A stretch of 64,000 bases of DNA from Phlyctochytrium arcticum (lineage: Eukaryota > Chytridiomycota > Chytridiomycetes > Chytridiales > Chytridiaceae): positions 868,001 to 932,000 of the forward strand of contig JAHLKI010000004.1 in the NCBI GenBank assembly GCA_025602905.1. Reading direction: 5' to 3'. The notes under the pieces were generated by a model, which was given only the letters and a program-made list of their open reading frames with translations, made no database searches and was not told where the DNA came from. The position numbers were made by a program, and so were the translations under genes. Shown here in pieces: positions 36,742 through 46,879 of this stretch (positions within the stretch are counted from its first letter, which is position 1; each line of letters starts with the position of its first letter).

Positions 36742-37563
36742 TTACAAAATATCATCATAATAACATCGATCGAGACATCGCTCTTGACCTTTTTTAATAA
36801 GATTACAACACTGACTACATCGAACATAAGGAGATAATCGTTTTGGAACACTACAGGTGTAACATTTATGACGATTCTGTGTGCATTCAATGACTTTCAT
36901 ACTTTTGTAAGCATCAGTTCCTCGAATTTTGGTTTTTTTGCCAGGGAAAACCCGCTGTAATTCTTGATCCAGAAACAGACATTTACAAGTGTGGCAACTC
37001 GCAAATTTCTTTACTTTCAGGGCTTCTTGCAGGAGGTCAACATCTGCGAACTGCTCGATACATTCACTGCCAATTCGAGTAATGTTCTTAGTGATTTTAT
37101 TCCATACTATGAATACCTTGTGTATGATGTGGGTACAGGTGCAATGCCACCAATCATTGTAATGGGGAAATTTCAATTTGTCTGAAATGGACATATTTGA
37201 AAACTCAAAAAACTCGCTTTGCAGAGTTTTCAAATCAATGACTGTTGGTTTGGTTAGTTCTGGATACTTTTCACATGGCAAAAGTATAACTTCGTCATCT
37301 CCCTCGTCATCTTCCTCGTCATTTCCCCAATTGACAAATCCTATCAATACCCATTCTGATCTACATCCGAACCAATCTTGACACCGACTGGCATACGGCA
37401 TTTTCGCGATAAGAATCCGATGGTAATATGCTGGCCCAAATATACCATCGCAAGATTGTTGTTGTACAATTAAGTCCAGTTTTTCTTTGAGTTTCTCTGC
37501 TGCTTCAACTCGAATCTCTTGACGGGTTCGTTTGCTTTTTTTTCCACTGGTAGTATTTGACAT
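36742..37563 (-). CDS. Cys-rich protein of a giant-virus-like family (273 aa)
   Basis: It has a central motif WHCTCTHIIHKVFIVWNKIT ... IGSECIEQF, of a kind I recall from uncharacterised proteins of giant viruses and phages. C-terminal Cys pairs follow (CHTCKCLF, KCYTC, VRCSQCCNLI, CLDRC), probably binding several zinc ions. An acidic patch (DEEDDEGDD) is in the first third. There is no homologue in element A. It sits beside the polymerase-helicase, so a replication or transcription role is possible. Confidence 0.6.
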   Translation of the reverse strand: MSNTTSGKKSKRTRQEIRVEAAEKLKEKLDLIVQQQSCDGIFGPAYYHRILIAKMPYASRCQDWFGCRSEWVLIGFVNWGNDEEDDEGDDEVILLPCEKYPELTKPTVIDLKTLQSEFFEFSNMSISDKLKFPHYNDWWHCTCTHIIHKVFIVWNKITKNITRIGSECIEQFADVDLLQEALKVKKFASCHTCKCLFLDQELQRVFPGKKTKIRGTDAYKSMKVIECTQNRHKCYTCSVPKRLSPYVRCSQCCNLIKKGQERCLDRCYYDDIL

Positions 37564-37687
37564 CTTTACCGGTTAGGTTATATGTTGGAACTGTCGCTTT
37601 ATATAAGAAAATAATGACGAAACTTCGATGCGTCCTATTTAAAGATAAATACTCTTACTATATAGAACATATATTCGAACACTCAGA

Positions 37688-37906
37688 ATGCCAAATCCAA
37701 AACATCATTATTATGCAACTTATGACATATTCCCCGGTACACAAAAAGAGTTTCAAGCCAATTCTATCAATCAACTGAAAGACATGCTTGGTGTTTGTTA
37801 TCACACGGCAAAACGGATTGCTGATATGAATGGTGAACTGTACCCAGGATGTCGTAAAGCCAGTAGAATTTACAAGTTACCAAAAGACATTGAATCAATC
37901 ATCTAA
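37688..37906 (+). CDS. small helix-turn-helix-like protein (72 aa)
   Basis: The layout resembles the 69-aa HTH protein of element A: a helical NSINQLKDMLGVCYHTAKRI segment followed by a basic RIYKLPKDIESII. The last 12 bp overlap the convergent 37895-38110 gene. In element A the same overlap is made by the SET gene. A DNA-binding regulator is likely but not proven. Confidence 0.5.
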   Translation: MPNPKHHYYATYDIFPGTQKEFQANSINQLKDMLGVCYHTAKRIADMNGELYPGCRKASRIYKLPKDIESII

Positions 37907-38110
37907 TTCAAGTTTGAATGTTTCAAGTTTGGAATCTTTAAAAGTATCGTAACATGGATAACAACGCACACGATTTCTCATGTATGGAATTATAATTTGA
38001 CACGTTACATTATCCCTCGAATAATCTTTGCAAACACGACATCCGTCTGGGACGATAGGAGAGCCATTTTCAGCAAACTTGACTTGATACGGTGTTGAAT
38101 AGATAGGCAT
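37895..38110 (-). CDS. conserved small Cys-containing protein (71 aa)
   Basis: Near-identical homologue of 26674-26889, with the same two Cys pairs (GCRVCKDY, RCYPCYDTF) and the same C-terminus LELDD. The start is the ATG at 38110 (MPIYSTPY). Confidence 0.65.
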   Translation of the reverse strand: MPIYSTPYQVKFAENGSPIVPDGCRVCKDYSRDNVTCQIIIPYMRNRVRCYPCYDTFKDSKLETFKLELDD

Positions 38111-38271
38111 TTTGTACGGTATACTTTTAAAAAGTATAAAAATGTTTAAATATAGCATCAACCGCAAACTGACCGCCGAAACATTCCTTTGACATCTCTT
38201 GTATCATCTTACATCAATAAACATTATATCGATAAAGAATTAAATTGTTATATAAACGATAGTATACTATA

Positions 38272-39300
38272 ATGGTTATCTTAGTTGGCAACATGGCTCT
38301 CACACAATTTCTCAACAAAGAAGCAAAGTCATTCAAATCTGACTCCAAGAGAGTCTCACAGTACGAAGAAAAAGGAATCTTCAACAAAGATATATTTTTT
38401 GACATTGATGTTGTTAAAACAAACATTCAAGAAGTGCATGGCGGTAAACTAGGCCAGAAATCCGTAGCCGATTACGTCGGTCTAGTTCGGCGTATATTGA
38501 ATAAAGCCGGTTTTCAACACTGGAATATACCGGAAGCCGAATTTGATACTCTCATTAAACGATACGATGTTTCCATTCACGAACTTCGCAACTCGACTCC
38601 TCGATATAATGGTGTTCCGCAACCAACGGACACCATAAATTATGAAGAGGTTGTTAAGAAGATGTTGGAAAAGTATGAATCTGTCGAATACGTTTACGAT
38701 AAACATGAACCGAGCCTTGAACAAATCGACGAACTACAAAATGTGATAATTGGTTTAGTGCCAGTTCTATTTTTCAATGTTCGAGCCAATTATATGACTT
38801 GGAAAAACTTTTCTCATAAGAATGTTTCTCATTTAAAGGATAATGTCCTCATAGCGGACAATTGCGGTAATGTTTCTATTCTTTGGAATGAGCGGAAGCA
38901 AGATAGAATAAATGCTACTAAAAGAAAACGAGACGAATCGGCAGAAGATGACTTGGCTCTTGTTGATACAAAATCATTCATTCAAGCCATGGGCAAAGTC
39001 CCGTATGATTCAATTAAAGTAGTAAACCCTGTTAAAATGGCGAGAATCTTGTCAAAGTTCTTTTGGCGATTCAGGAAGGAATCTGAATATATTTTCGTTG
39101 ATAAAGAGGGTTTACCCTTCAATGAAAATACTTTCCGCAAAAAAATAGTGGAGGCAACAGGGTACGGGATCGCTGAGTTAAGACGGGCACAAGTTACATA
39201 CATTAGGAAAGAACACCTCAACAATGAAATGCGTGGATATCTTGCTGTTCAATGTCATCATTCAAAGAGCGAAAACGACCTTTACAATAGAGATGCCTAG
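38272..39300 (+). CDS. tyrosine-recombinase-like protein (342 aa)
   Basis: Homologue of 24237-25295. The C-terminal box is GYGIAELRRAQVTYI ... HHSKSENDLYNR. The 8-residue hairpin insertion of element A is missing, so this is the ancestral form of that segment. A TATA-like box (TATATAAACG, near 38251) precedes the ATG. The frame is intact despite decay elsewhere in element B. Confidence 0.55.
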   Translation: MVILVGNMALTQFLNKEAKSFKSDSKRVSQYEEKGIFNKDIFFDIDVVKTNIQEVHGGKLGQKSVADYVGLVRRILNKAGFQHWNIPEAEFDTLIKRYDVSIHELRNSTPRYNGVPQPTDTINYEEVVKKMLEKYESVEYVYDKHEPSLEQIDELQNVIIGLVPVLFFNVRANYMTWKNFSHKNVSHLKDNVLIADNCGNVSILWNERKQDRINATKRKRDESAEDDLALVDTKSFIQAMGKVPYDSIKVVNPVKMARILSKFFWRFRKESEYIFVDKEGLPFNENTFRKKIVEATGYGIAELRRAQVTYIRKEHLNNEMRGYLAVQCHHSKSENDLYNRDA

Positions 39301-39315
39301 ATAGAAAAAAATATA

Positions 39316-40656
39316 TTATCGTGCCCCTTCCTCATATTCCTGTACCAGATCCATAACCTCTCTTAAATTTGATTTCGGCTCCCATGTATCGGCGGATGCA
39401 TCATATCCTAGCCACCGGACGAGATACTCAACTCGACGGTTCTTTCTTCTTTTACCAAGAATATAATCAACCTCGTAGAAACCCTCTCGATTTTGTCGTA
39501 GAGACTGTCGAGTTGGTTGAGGTTGTTCTTCAGGTTCTTCCGCTTCTACAGTCTGCTGTATAATAACATTCGGAATTTCCTCTTCTTCATCGTCGAATTG
39601 ATCCACAATCCGTTTCGCCTTTTGAACAGCAAGATTAGATATATTATCGCTAATTTGGATAGGGGGAATCGGTAAGAGTGATGTTTTTGGATATCGGCCA
39701 TACAGAATGTCTCCATTCTGTTTTGCTATTCTGTAAGATGGTAAAAAGTTGGGATTTGCCGTTTGGATTCTTTGAACGATAGTGTATATCTCCTGATCCC
39801 AAAAGCCTTTTAACCCTGGTTTCTTCAAATCTCCCTTAATAATACGCTTTTTCCGGACTTTTTGCCCTAAAAACAACGGTTTTCCAATTTGATGAACTTT
39901 GTATCTAGATGCAATTGTTTTTTCAATACGGTTTTTTGCAGATTCAAGTGTTTCCTCATCCCCTCTTTCCATTTCATTAGGAGAGAAACCTGTCACTGTT
40001 GACTTTACGTTATTGATATTATCGACAACAATTTGAAGATTATTAACCCATCTTTTATCATTATTTGACTCCATAATCTGATATAATTGACGCTTTATAT
40101 CGCCTCCTCGTCTTTCAACAAAAGCATTCGATTGTGGGCGATATGCTTGTGAATAAAAATGTTTGATTCCATTGTCTTCGAGTTCTTTTGTAAAAAGTTT
40201 TTGAAAATGTCCACCGTTATCTGTTTGTATTATTGAAATTTTCTTTCCTTCTTTTCGAGCCTTGTAAAGGCACTTCTTTAATGCGGCGGTGACCTGCTCT
40301 TCCGATTCCCCTCTTAGTGGAGCAGCATATGATTTTTTTGTGAACCCGTCGATCATATGAAAAAATGCTGTGAACCCACGATCTGCATTGGTTCGCATTA
40401 TGACAAGATCTCCCTGACAGTATCCACTTTTGGAAATCTGTAGTGGAGCAATACTCGATGGCCGATCTGGCCTTCTTTGTGTCTGCCATTCAGGTTTGTA
40501 TTTGAGAAACTCATTAAGAACTGACCTCTGACTTCCCTTGAAGTTGGGGTAAACTTGTCTCGTCTTTTCCCAAACAGAATCTCGGCCTGCCTTGAACGTT
40601 TTATAAACAGTTTCTAATTGCTGTTTCTCTATATCTGTAAGTTCTCGCCACGACAT
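39316..40656 (-). CDS. DDE integrase with chromodomain (446 aa)
   Basis: Homologue of 22861-24222 with the same catalytic residues (GDLVIM, IQTDNGGHF, SNAFVERRGG) and chromodomain (EYLVRWLGYDASADTWEP). In element A translation starts five codons earlier. Here that ATG is GTG and the stop of the upstream HNH gene overlaps it, so I start at the ATG of MSWREL (40656). The frame is intact. Confidence 0.88.
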   Translation of the reverse strand: MSWRELTDIEKQQLETVYKTFKAGRDSVWEKTRQVYPNFKGSQRSVLNEFLKYKPEWQTQRRPDRPSSIAPLQISKSGYCQGDLVIMRTNADRGFTAFFHMIDGFTKKSYAAPLRGESEEQVTAALKKCLYKARKEGKKISIIQTDNGGHFQKLFTKELEDNGIKHFYSQAYRPQSNAFVERRGGDIKRQLYQIMESNNDKRWVNNLQIVVDNINNVKSTVTGFSPNEMERGDEETLESAKNRIEKTIASRYKVHQIGKPLFLGQKVRKKRIIKGDLKKPGLKGFWDQEIYTIVQRIQTANPNFLPSYRIAKQNGDILYGRYPKTSLLPIPPIQISDNISNLAVQKAKRIVDQFDDEEEEIPNVIIQQTVEAEEPEEQPQPTRQSLRQNREGFYEVDYILGKRRKNRRVEYLVRWLGYDASADTWEPKSNLREVMDLVQEYEEGAR

Positions 40657-40670
40657 TTCTTTATTATACA

Positions 40671-41210
40671 CTATACATCATAAAGTTTAAACATTGCTCC
40701 AGTTGTTCTGTTTAACTCTTCGGCTTTTTTCAGATATGCTCTGGCCGCATCTTCCTTGTTGTCGAAATATCCAATGTAAATCTGCTTTCCATCCATTGGT
40801 ATATATGCACTCCATTTCCTATATCTCTTGATCCAAGAAACGCCTTTATAGCCTGAAGTGTTATTCTTCGGTTTATCCCTCCACTGTTTGTTTTGCTGCT
40901 GTGTGACAATTTCAAGGTTGTCAATTCCATTATCGCCAGGAATATTGTTTATATGGTTGATTTCTTGGTCAGGTCGTAATTTGACTCCATGATATGTCTC
41001 ATATATATAGCGATGATTGCTGTAGTTCTTATTGTTGAGCCAAAACCTATAATATCCATCTAGATTGGGATTTCCAACAAATTCACCAGTTTTGTTACAA
41101 TATCCCGTCTTCAAATTCTTGATCAATCCACGCTCTGGAAAACCTTCGAATCCATCAACAGTCGTAATCGTTATTTCGGGAATTTCTGCCATTGTTTCTT
41201 GAATGCTCAT
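40671..41210 (-). CDS. HNH homing-type endonuclease with AP2 DNA-binding domain (179 aa)
   Basis: The HNH core is EINHINNIPGDNGIDNLEIV (about residues 82-101). It is followed by an AP2-type domain, SGYKGVSWIKRYRKWSAYI ... IGYFDNKEDAARAY. This pairing is typical of phage and organellar homing endonucleases. Element A has nothing between capsid and integrase genes. Here the gene is accompanied by a second, divergent copy of the capsid gene tail (41221-41396). It is intact and could still cut. Confidence 0.88.
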   Translation of the reverse strand: MSIQETMAEIPEITITTVDGFEGFPERGLIKNLKTGYCNKTGEFVGNPNLDGYYRFWLNNKNYSNHRYIYETYHGVKLRPDQEINHINNIPGDNGIDNLEIVTQQQNKQWRDKPKNNTSGYKGVSWIKRYRKWSAYIPMDGKQIYIGYFDNKEDAARAYLKKAEELNRTTGAMFKLYDV

Positions 41211-41220
41211 AATTCCGAAA

Positions 41221-41396
41221 CCATCGTTTAAATACTTTTTACAGATTATTCTATCGATAAAAAGAATTCTTATATTTTTTAAATGACCCTCTACATAACA
41301 TCACACCACACTAACCAAGCCGCCCACCGATAAAGACACATTCTCGGCGTACGAAACAGACATTCTTTATTATACAGTATACTTTTTACAGATTAT
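41221..41396 (-). repeat. duplicated capsid-gene tail and intergenic spacer
   Basis: This stretch repeats the last roughly 20 codons of the capsid gene and the following spacer (compare 41397-41515) with about 10-20 per cent divergence in the coding part. It begins with a remnant of the integrase start (ATAATAAAGA then ATGTC). It is a relic of the event that brought in the HNH gene. Confidence 0.75.
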
Positions 41397-41447
41397 TCTA
41401 TCGATAAAAAGAATTCTTATATTTTTTAAATGACCCTATACATAACA

Positions 41448-42698
41448 TCACACCACACTAACCAAGCCCCCTATCGCCAAACTAACGTTCTCGCCGTACG
41501 AAACAAGTAGTCTAACTTTTTGTGACGGAGCAGGTGATGCATGCAATGTGTGAATTTTCATAAGTGAGTCAGTTCCTGAAAAATTTAGTGCTGCTGAACT
41601 CCCTTCAGATTTATCCATAAAACTCCAGCCCAGCGAGAATTGCTTCTGGTCATAGTCCTTAAACGAAATATCCATATCGCCTAAAGCATCGAAGTTGTTG
41701 TTACTCAATTGTGAAACAAGTAGCGTTTGATTATCAGTCGGGCCGTGCGAAAAACCCTGTACGCCTTGGGGAATATGAAGAGAACCAAGTTGAATCTTCC
41801 ATTCGCGAAGATTTTGCGAGTTGTACATAAGGGCTTTGTCTTTGGTAGGGTCGCTGAGGACATCGTCATCAACGAAACATGCGTCAAAACCTACTAGAGA
41901 CCTTACTCCAGACATATGACGAATGAACGTGTTTCTCAAACCTCCGGAACAAGCATTTTCTGTTTGCGTTGTTCTAGTATAATTGTAAAATATTTGGCGA
42001 CCGCTCGAGATGGCTCGAGTGACATCGACGACCATTTTAGGAGGGGGAGTAATATATGGTAAAATGCATCTAACATTACTGACACGAATCTCCGCAACCT
42101 GATTGGATGTGAAAACGGTACTTGGGTCAGCCAGAGTTAGGGTGATCTCAATAGCCTGATTAGGCAATGCCCAAGCATGAAAGAATTGATCATCATTACT
42201 ATGAAAAAAACCTATTCAAGGGTGCGTATTCATCGTCACGGTCGCCGCATCCTTAAACACGCTGGTGTTTGAATACCCCGATAACTGGTTAATCAACTTC
42301 TTTTGTCCTACAGGAACGTTTTTATATACGGTATTGAGATAGGCTGGATAATTATCAATTTTTTGAACAACTTCTCCACCGGCTTTAATCGTCATACTCT
42401 GTATGATTGATTCAAGTCCTAGATAGGTATTGGTCACACCTGCTCCAGGCGTGATAAGAGAACCGCCTGCTCCGTAACAGGAAACGTCCATCGATAGAAC
42501 AAGTTTCTGGAGAATGAAACTTACTGAGTTTGAATCCAGTGTAATTTTGATTGGAGTCAAGTTTCGAGATTTGGTTGAATATTCGCTTTGACCAACTGGA
42601 GAGAAGATTTGAACGCCTTCACCACGAGGGTCACTATAGGGCCTTGCGAAAGTGGATGTATTGACCAACCAGTTTTTAGGGACATGTGTGTCAGTCAT
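41448..42698 (-). pseudogene. major capsid protein gene with an in-frame stop
   Basis: Homologue of 21528-22778 with exactly the same total codon count. The only lesion I see is TGA at 42216-42218, replacing a residue inside the conserved HPYLGFFH block. The two open parts are 160 and 239 residues. Unless the stop is read through, no full-length capsid protein is made. Confidence 0.8.
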
Positions 42699-42736
42699 AT
42701 GTATTCTATGATTTGATATGTGTCTAGAAAAAAAAA

Positions 42737-43270
42737 TTAGCCGAAAATTCCGCCAAAATCGTCATCATCTTGTCCTACATTTCCGTATCGTTCTTCTATG
42801 AAATCATCATAATCACTTTCTTCTTCACCAAAAGTAACAAAATTATTTTTTGTGCTCCGCGCTGTTGTTTTTGCAACGACCGGTTTTTTTGATACAACTT
42901 TCTTCGTTTTTTCTGCTTTTTCAGCCTTTTTCCGTTCCCGTTCCTTGCGTTTCTTCTCCTTTTCAACTTCCAAAATCCGTTTTGCTTGTTCTATTCGATC
43001 CTTTTCTTCATTTTCTTTCCGTTCTTTGTCTCTCTTGGCTTGCATCGAGCGCAACTCTCGCGATCGAGCGTTCCGTGCCTTTTCAAGAGCGGCTTTTTGT
43101 TTCTCAGACATGACTCGTTTAGGTTTTGCTTGCTCTGGTGCCAGAACAACGGTTTTTTCCTCTTGCACAACTTCCTGTACAGGCTCTTCATCAATAGCCT
43201 TTTCTTCAGACACTTGCCTATCGGCAATCGATTCTTCAAAATTGTCAGAGTTTTCAGAAACAGAAGACAT
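42737..43270 (-). CDS. highly charged coiled-coil protein (177 aa)
   Basis: Homologue of 20947-21486: acidic start, Lys/Glu helix (DKERKENEEKDRIEQAKRI) and acidic tail (DYDDFIEERYGNVGQDDDD). Same position between the capsid and penton genes. Confidence 0.65.
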   Translation of the reverse strand: MSSVSENSDNFEESIADRQVSEEKAIDEEPVQEVVQEEKTVVLAPEQAKPKRVMSEKQKAALEKARNARSRELRSMQAKRDKERKENEEKDRIEQAKRILEVEKEKKRKERERKKAEKAEKTKKVVSKKPVVAKTTARSTKNNFVTFGEEESDYDDFIEERYGNVGQDDDDFGGIFG

Positions 43271-43316
43271 GAATAATTTCGTATGTTTTACTTGTAAGTT
43301 TACAAAAAAAAAAGGC

Positions 43317-44042
43317 TCATGTATGAATATCGCTAATATCGTCTGATAAAATGAAACGAACAGTTAACGGGCTATTGAGCGATATCTCGTTTCCGGTCAT
43401 CGAGTCAATTAAATGAAATTCGATTTTGGAGATGGAGTCGTCCACGGGAAAGAACTCAGAAGAACTATTGTCAACGGTCACCACATCTCCAAAACTATCC
43501 GGCTGGACAGTACATACAACCATTTGTTCACTTTCGTTAAAGTCCGATAAGAAACGTACACCTTTAACAGAGATATTACTTGTGAGAAGAATTGGATAAC
43601 TCCCGCTTAAATTAACTGGGTTTTTGAGAGTAAAGGATTTACCATAACCCGTTTCATTCCATCGCGACATTCCAGTAAGTATATACGAACTCGTCCCACG
43701 ATTACCTTCAAGTATTTTGAAATCTGTGGCGCCATTTGTCGATATGGTGAGTTTTCTGGTGACTCCATCATAACTCGTAAAGTAATTCTGTGTACCAGCG
43801 CTCGATAAAGCCGTTCCAATCGCAGTTCCAATATTTCCAATTGTATAATTTCCGGTTGGAATCCTTGCTGTTCTCGGCAGAGAATCGCCGTCTTCCACGA
43901 ATGCGATAGAGTTATTACTTTCTTGTACAAGATCATAATCTTGAATGAATGAAACGGACAAGATTTTCATAAACTCGACGTGTCGAGGTTGGATAGAAAA
44001 TGTTCGTTTCTTGAGGGAACAATAAGTAAATTCGTTAAGCAT
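43317..44042 (-). CDS. probable penton protein (241 aa)
   Basis: Same length as the element A homologue (20180-20905), with differences mostly in the last third (SSSEFFPVDDS versus DSGEWLPVDDT). The frame is intact. It is divergent from the packaging ATPase gene, with 41 bp between the two start codons. Confidence 0.6.
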   Translation of the reverse strand: MLNEFTYCSLKKRTFSIQPRHVEFMKILSVSFIQDYDLVQESNNSIAFVEDGDSLPRTARIPTGNYTIGNIGTAIGTALSSAGTQNYFTSYDGVTRKLTISTNGATDFKILEGNRGTSSYILTGMSRWNETGYGKSFTLKNPVNLSGSYPILLTSNISVKGVRFLSDFNESEQMVVCTVQPDSFGDVVTVDNSSSEFFPVDDSISKIEFHLIDSMTGNEISLNSPLTVRFILSDDISDIHT

Positions 44043-44083
44043 TCTTATCTTCTTGTCTTATACCAAAGGAAAAAGAAAAATTC

Positions 44084-44794
44084 ATGAAATTCAAACCGAC
44101 CCCAATTTTTCCAAAGTCGGCAGGGAAACCTGATAATCGAGTGCCGCAACCGCTTAGTTCACATCCTTTAAGTACGATTCTTGTAGCACCTCGTAAAAGC
44201 GGAAAATCGGCTTTGATATGTGGTCTTATCGAAGATGTATATGCTCCAATTTTCGACAAAGTTATTATCATGAGTGATACTATTCAATTTGACAAAAGCA
44301 TTCAGGAGTTATCAAAGATCACAAAACATAAAAACATTTATTTTACAGATGAGGTAAACAACACTTCTATCGGAAATATTATCGAGAAACAAAAGTCGGA
44401 AAAGGGAAAGGAAACAATTCTCCTTTTTATTGACGATGCGGCAGATTCTGCTCGCTCGAGGGAACTATCGAGAGAACTCGATAAACTTTTTACAAAAGGG
44501 CGACATTTTAATCTGTCCATAATAGTATGTTGTCAAGCCATTCGATCGCAGTTATCTAGCAAACAGAAAAATTGCTCTACAGAATGGATCGTTCTTAAAA
44601 ATAACGCAGAAGACTTGAAGATATTAGCAAAAGTTCTTACGACAGCATTCGCCGAAGAAAAGCAAGTTCTTCAATTTTTAACAGAATGCACAAAAGAAAA
44701 ATACGCATTTTGTTATGTGAATCTGATGGGAGCAAGTGCTAACGAGATATATAAATATTGCAATTCAACGGGTTTTCATGATTATGTATTCTAG
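44084..44794 (+). CDS. genome packaging ATPase (236 aa)
   Basis: Homologue of 19427-20137, with Walker A APRKSGKS, Walker B ILLFIDD and the VCCQAIRSQ sensor segment. The frame is intact. Confidence 0.87.
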   Translation: MKFKPTPIFPKSAGKPDNRVPQPLSSHPLSTILVAPRKSGKSALICGLIEDVYAPIFDKVIIMSDTIQFDKSIQELSKITKHKNIYFTDEVNNTSIGNIIEKQKSEKGKETILLFIDDAADSARSRELSRELDKLFTKGRHFNLSIIVCCQAIRSQLSSKQKNCSTEWIVLKNNAEDLKILAKVLTTAFAEEKQVLQFLTECTKEKYAFCYVNLMGASANEIYKYCNSTGFHDYVF

Positions 44795-44854
44795 GATATC
44801 AAATTTACCCGTTCCGCGGATAAATTGTTGCCTCATGCACTTTTTTACCCGCTA

Positions 44855-45208
44855 CTATTTAACATTCCGACCGACTTTATCGATAAAATCATCCCCTTCT
44901 CTGTGAAGTTCGTTTAACCGTTTCACAGCAGATCCAGATTTTTCAACTAGTTTCTCCGCACGTCCTCGAACATTTTCATTGAATAATTTGGGTGATTCCT
45001 GCACTGCTCTGTTCACACCTTCTATCGCACGTTGTCCTTTTTGAACTGCTCCTATCGCTGAGGTTGCAAATGAACGACCCTTTGCTAGATAACTCGGAGC
45101 ATTCGTCCAAAGCGTCTTTGCATGGGTTTTTGCCTTATTAAAAAAATTTCCAAACTTGTTGGCCATCTCTTCTTTTCTAGTAAGAGGAGATAATATTTTT
45201 CTGGTCAT
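44855..45208 (-). CDS. small basic capsid-cluster protein (117 aa, or 103 aa from 45166)
   Basis: Homologue of 19062-19430; the conserved part begins at MANKFGNFFNK (ATG at 45166). The stop is 60 bp from the ATPase gene end, whereas in element A the two ends overlap by 4 bp. Confidence 0.6.
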   Translation of the reverse strand: MTRKILSPLTRKEEMANKFGNFFNKAKTHAKTLWTNAPSYLAKGRSFATSAIGAVQKGQRAIEGVNRAVQESPKLFNENVRGRAEKLVEKSGSAVKRLNELHREGDDFIDKVGRNVK

Positions 45209-45216
45209 ATATACAA

Positions 45217-46833
45217 ATGGCTTTGTATCGTGCGAATAATCTCGAATTTGCGGGAGTCAATAATCAAGCCCCGATTGCTAATCTACAGACTCGACAAAGA
45301 GGTGTTGCGTTAGACTATAATCACCTTGACGATTTTGGAAAGCCAAAAGTTGTTTATTCCTGGAATCGAAATATCCATGCTGAGGATTTCGGAACAAAAG
45401 GTAATACAGTCGCTCCGGTATATCAAGAAAGTGTTTCAAGTACCGATTCGCTGAGGATTTCTGCTGCTCAACATATGACAAAGGCGTATAAGGATGGTAT
45501 GGAGTATATTCGGGCCGAAGAGGATTATCGAAAGAAACAAAAATATATTGACTCGATAACTCCAGGCAGAAGCGCTAATGTAACACTTGGAAATAATAGT
45601 GGTGTTAATGAAACATCAGGAATGCGTGATTATCTAAATGGAATAACACCCAATTTCGCAGGAACACCCTCTTCAAAATCTGGAATGCCGATTCCTGATC
45701 AAAGAGGGTATACGTATAATTATTCCGCAGAAACTACTGCAATGACAGGTTTAATGTTTCAAGCCCCATCTGGGGGAACGGAGGCATCAAATGAACCGAG
45801 TAATGGATCTTCTCGAAGTGGGGATAGGATAATTGTTACAAAGGAAACTGAAATTCGACAAGACCCCGAAACGGGTTTATCGAGTCTTTATTATGGAAGT
45901 GGGTCTACTACCCCTCTAGATCCGGCGGTAAAACTGGAAACCGATATTCCAATACCAGGACTATTTCCGACTAGTCAAAGAGATGATGATGTTATCGAAC
46001 GAGACAATGTACAGGAAGAGATACGCGTTCCATTTTCACATCTACCAACGCCTCCTCCATTCGTCGTGGCAAATTCCCGAGATGATCCAGGTAAGGTTGC
46101 CGATATTCTTGAAGCAAATTCGTTTAATACTTCTCAAAGTTCCATGCCAGCAAAAACTCCTTTCCGAGCAGTTAGAGATAGAGGAATACGAAGAGCGCCT
46201 ATTATCAATAAACGTCAACCTCCTGCGAGAAGTGATAAAAGAGTTGCTGTATTAGAACAGCCGCTCCTATCTGATCCAGTAATTCCAACAGATCCACAAT
46301 TTTATCCGAGTGAACCTGGTGTTCAGCGAACAGATTTACATGGGCGTTCCTCAAGATTTCAACCATATAGTAAATCGGTTATCTCCCAACGTCCCAAGGT
46401 TGACATCCCACCTCAACTCCCGCCTTATGTAAATCTACGGAGGGGACGAGATCTCGAAGACGACGAAGATGAAAGTGCACGTCCTTTACGAAGACAACGT
46501 ATCGATGAAGGTATCCAATATTTGCAACCGGGACGCTCATTAAGAAATGTCGAGAGAGATATCAGTCAGAGAAGGGCACAGCGTGTAACTCGAGATATTA
46601 ACTATGATCCATCTCTTTTACCTCCTCCACAGGTTGAATTAACAAATGCCGATTTTGCAACAAGTAGTGGATTAGAGTTAAGACCACTTGCAGCCTTGAG
46701 GGGTCGACGGGTAGCAGATTACGTTCTTCCAACTTCGACCCCGATTTTCGGTGACGAACCCACTGTTAACTTGAGGAGACCACGAGATGAAGAGTTTTCC
46801 GGAAGACCAAGAAAACGAGCGAGACGTATTTAA
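45217..46833 (+). CDS. conserved basic capsid-cluster protein (538 aa)
   Basis: Homologue of 17458-19068. The N-terminal 130 residues are nearly identical, the middle is variable, and the basic tail ends GRPRKRARRI. The frame is intact. It starts 8 bp from the divergent 45208 start. Confidence 0.65.
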   Translation: MALYRANNLEFAGVNNQAPIANLQTRQRGVALDYNHLDDFGKPKVVYSWNRNIHAEDFGTKGNTVAPVYQESVSSTDSLRISAAQHMTKAYKDGMEYIRAEEDYRKKQKYIDSITPGRSANVTLGNNSGVNETSGMRDYLNGITPNFAGTPSSKSGMPIPDQRGYTYNYSAETTAMTGLMFQAPSGGTEASNEPSNGSSRSGDRIIVTKETEIRQDPETGLSSLYYGSGSTTPLDPAVKLETDIPIPGLFPTSQRDDDVIERDNVQEEIRVPFSHLPTPPPFVVANSRDDPGKVADILEANSFNTSQSSMPAKTPFRAVRDRGIRRAPIINKRQPPARSDKRVAVLEQPLLSDPVIPTDPQFYPSEPGVQRTDLHGRSSRFQPYSKSVISQRPKVDIPPQLPPYVNLRRGRDLEDDEDESARPLRRQRIDEGIQYLQPGRSLRNVERDISQRRAQRVTRDINYDPSLLPPPQVELTNADFATSSGLELRPLAALRGRRVADYVLPTSTPIFGDEPTVNLRRPRDEEFSGRPRKRARRI

Positions 46834-46879
46834 GCAAAAATTTAGTTCCGTATATGTTAAAGGATTGTTTTAACATATA

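Noticed and set aside
41374..41384. TACAGTA near 41376 as another excision footprint
   Set aside because: The element A spacer already contains a CAGTATAC sequence here, so the match is explained by a small deletion rather than an insertion.
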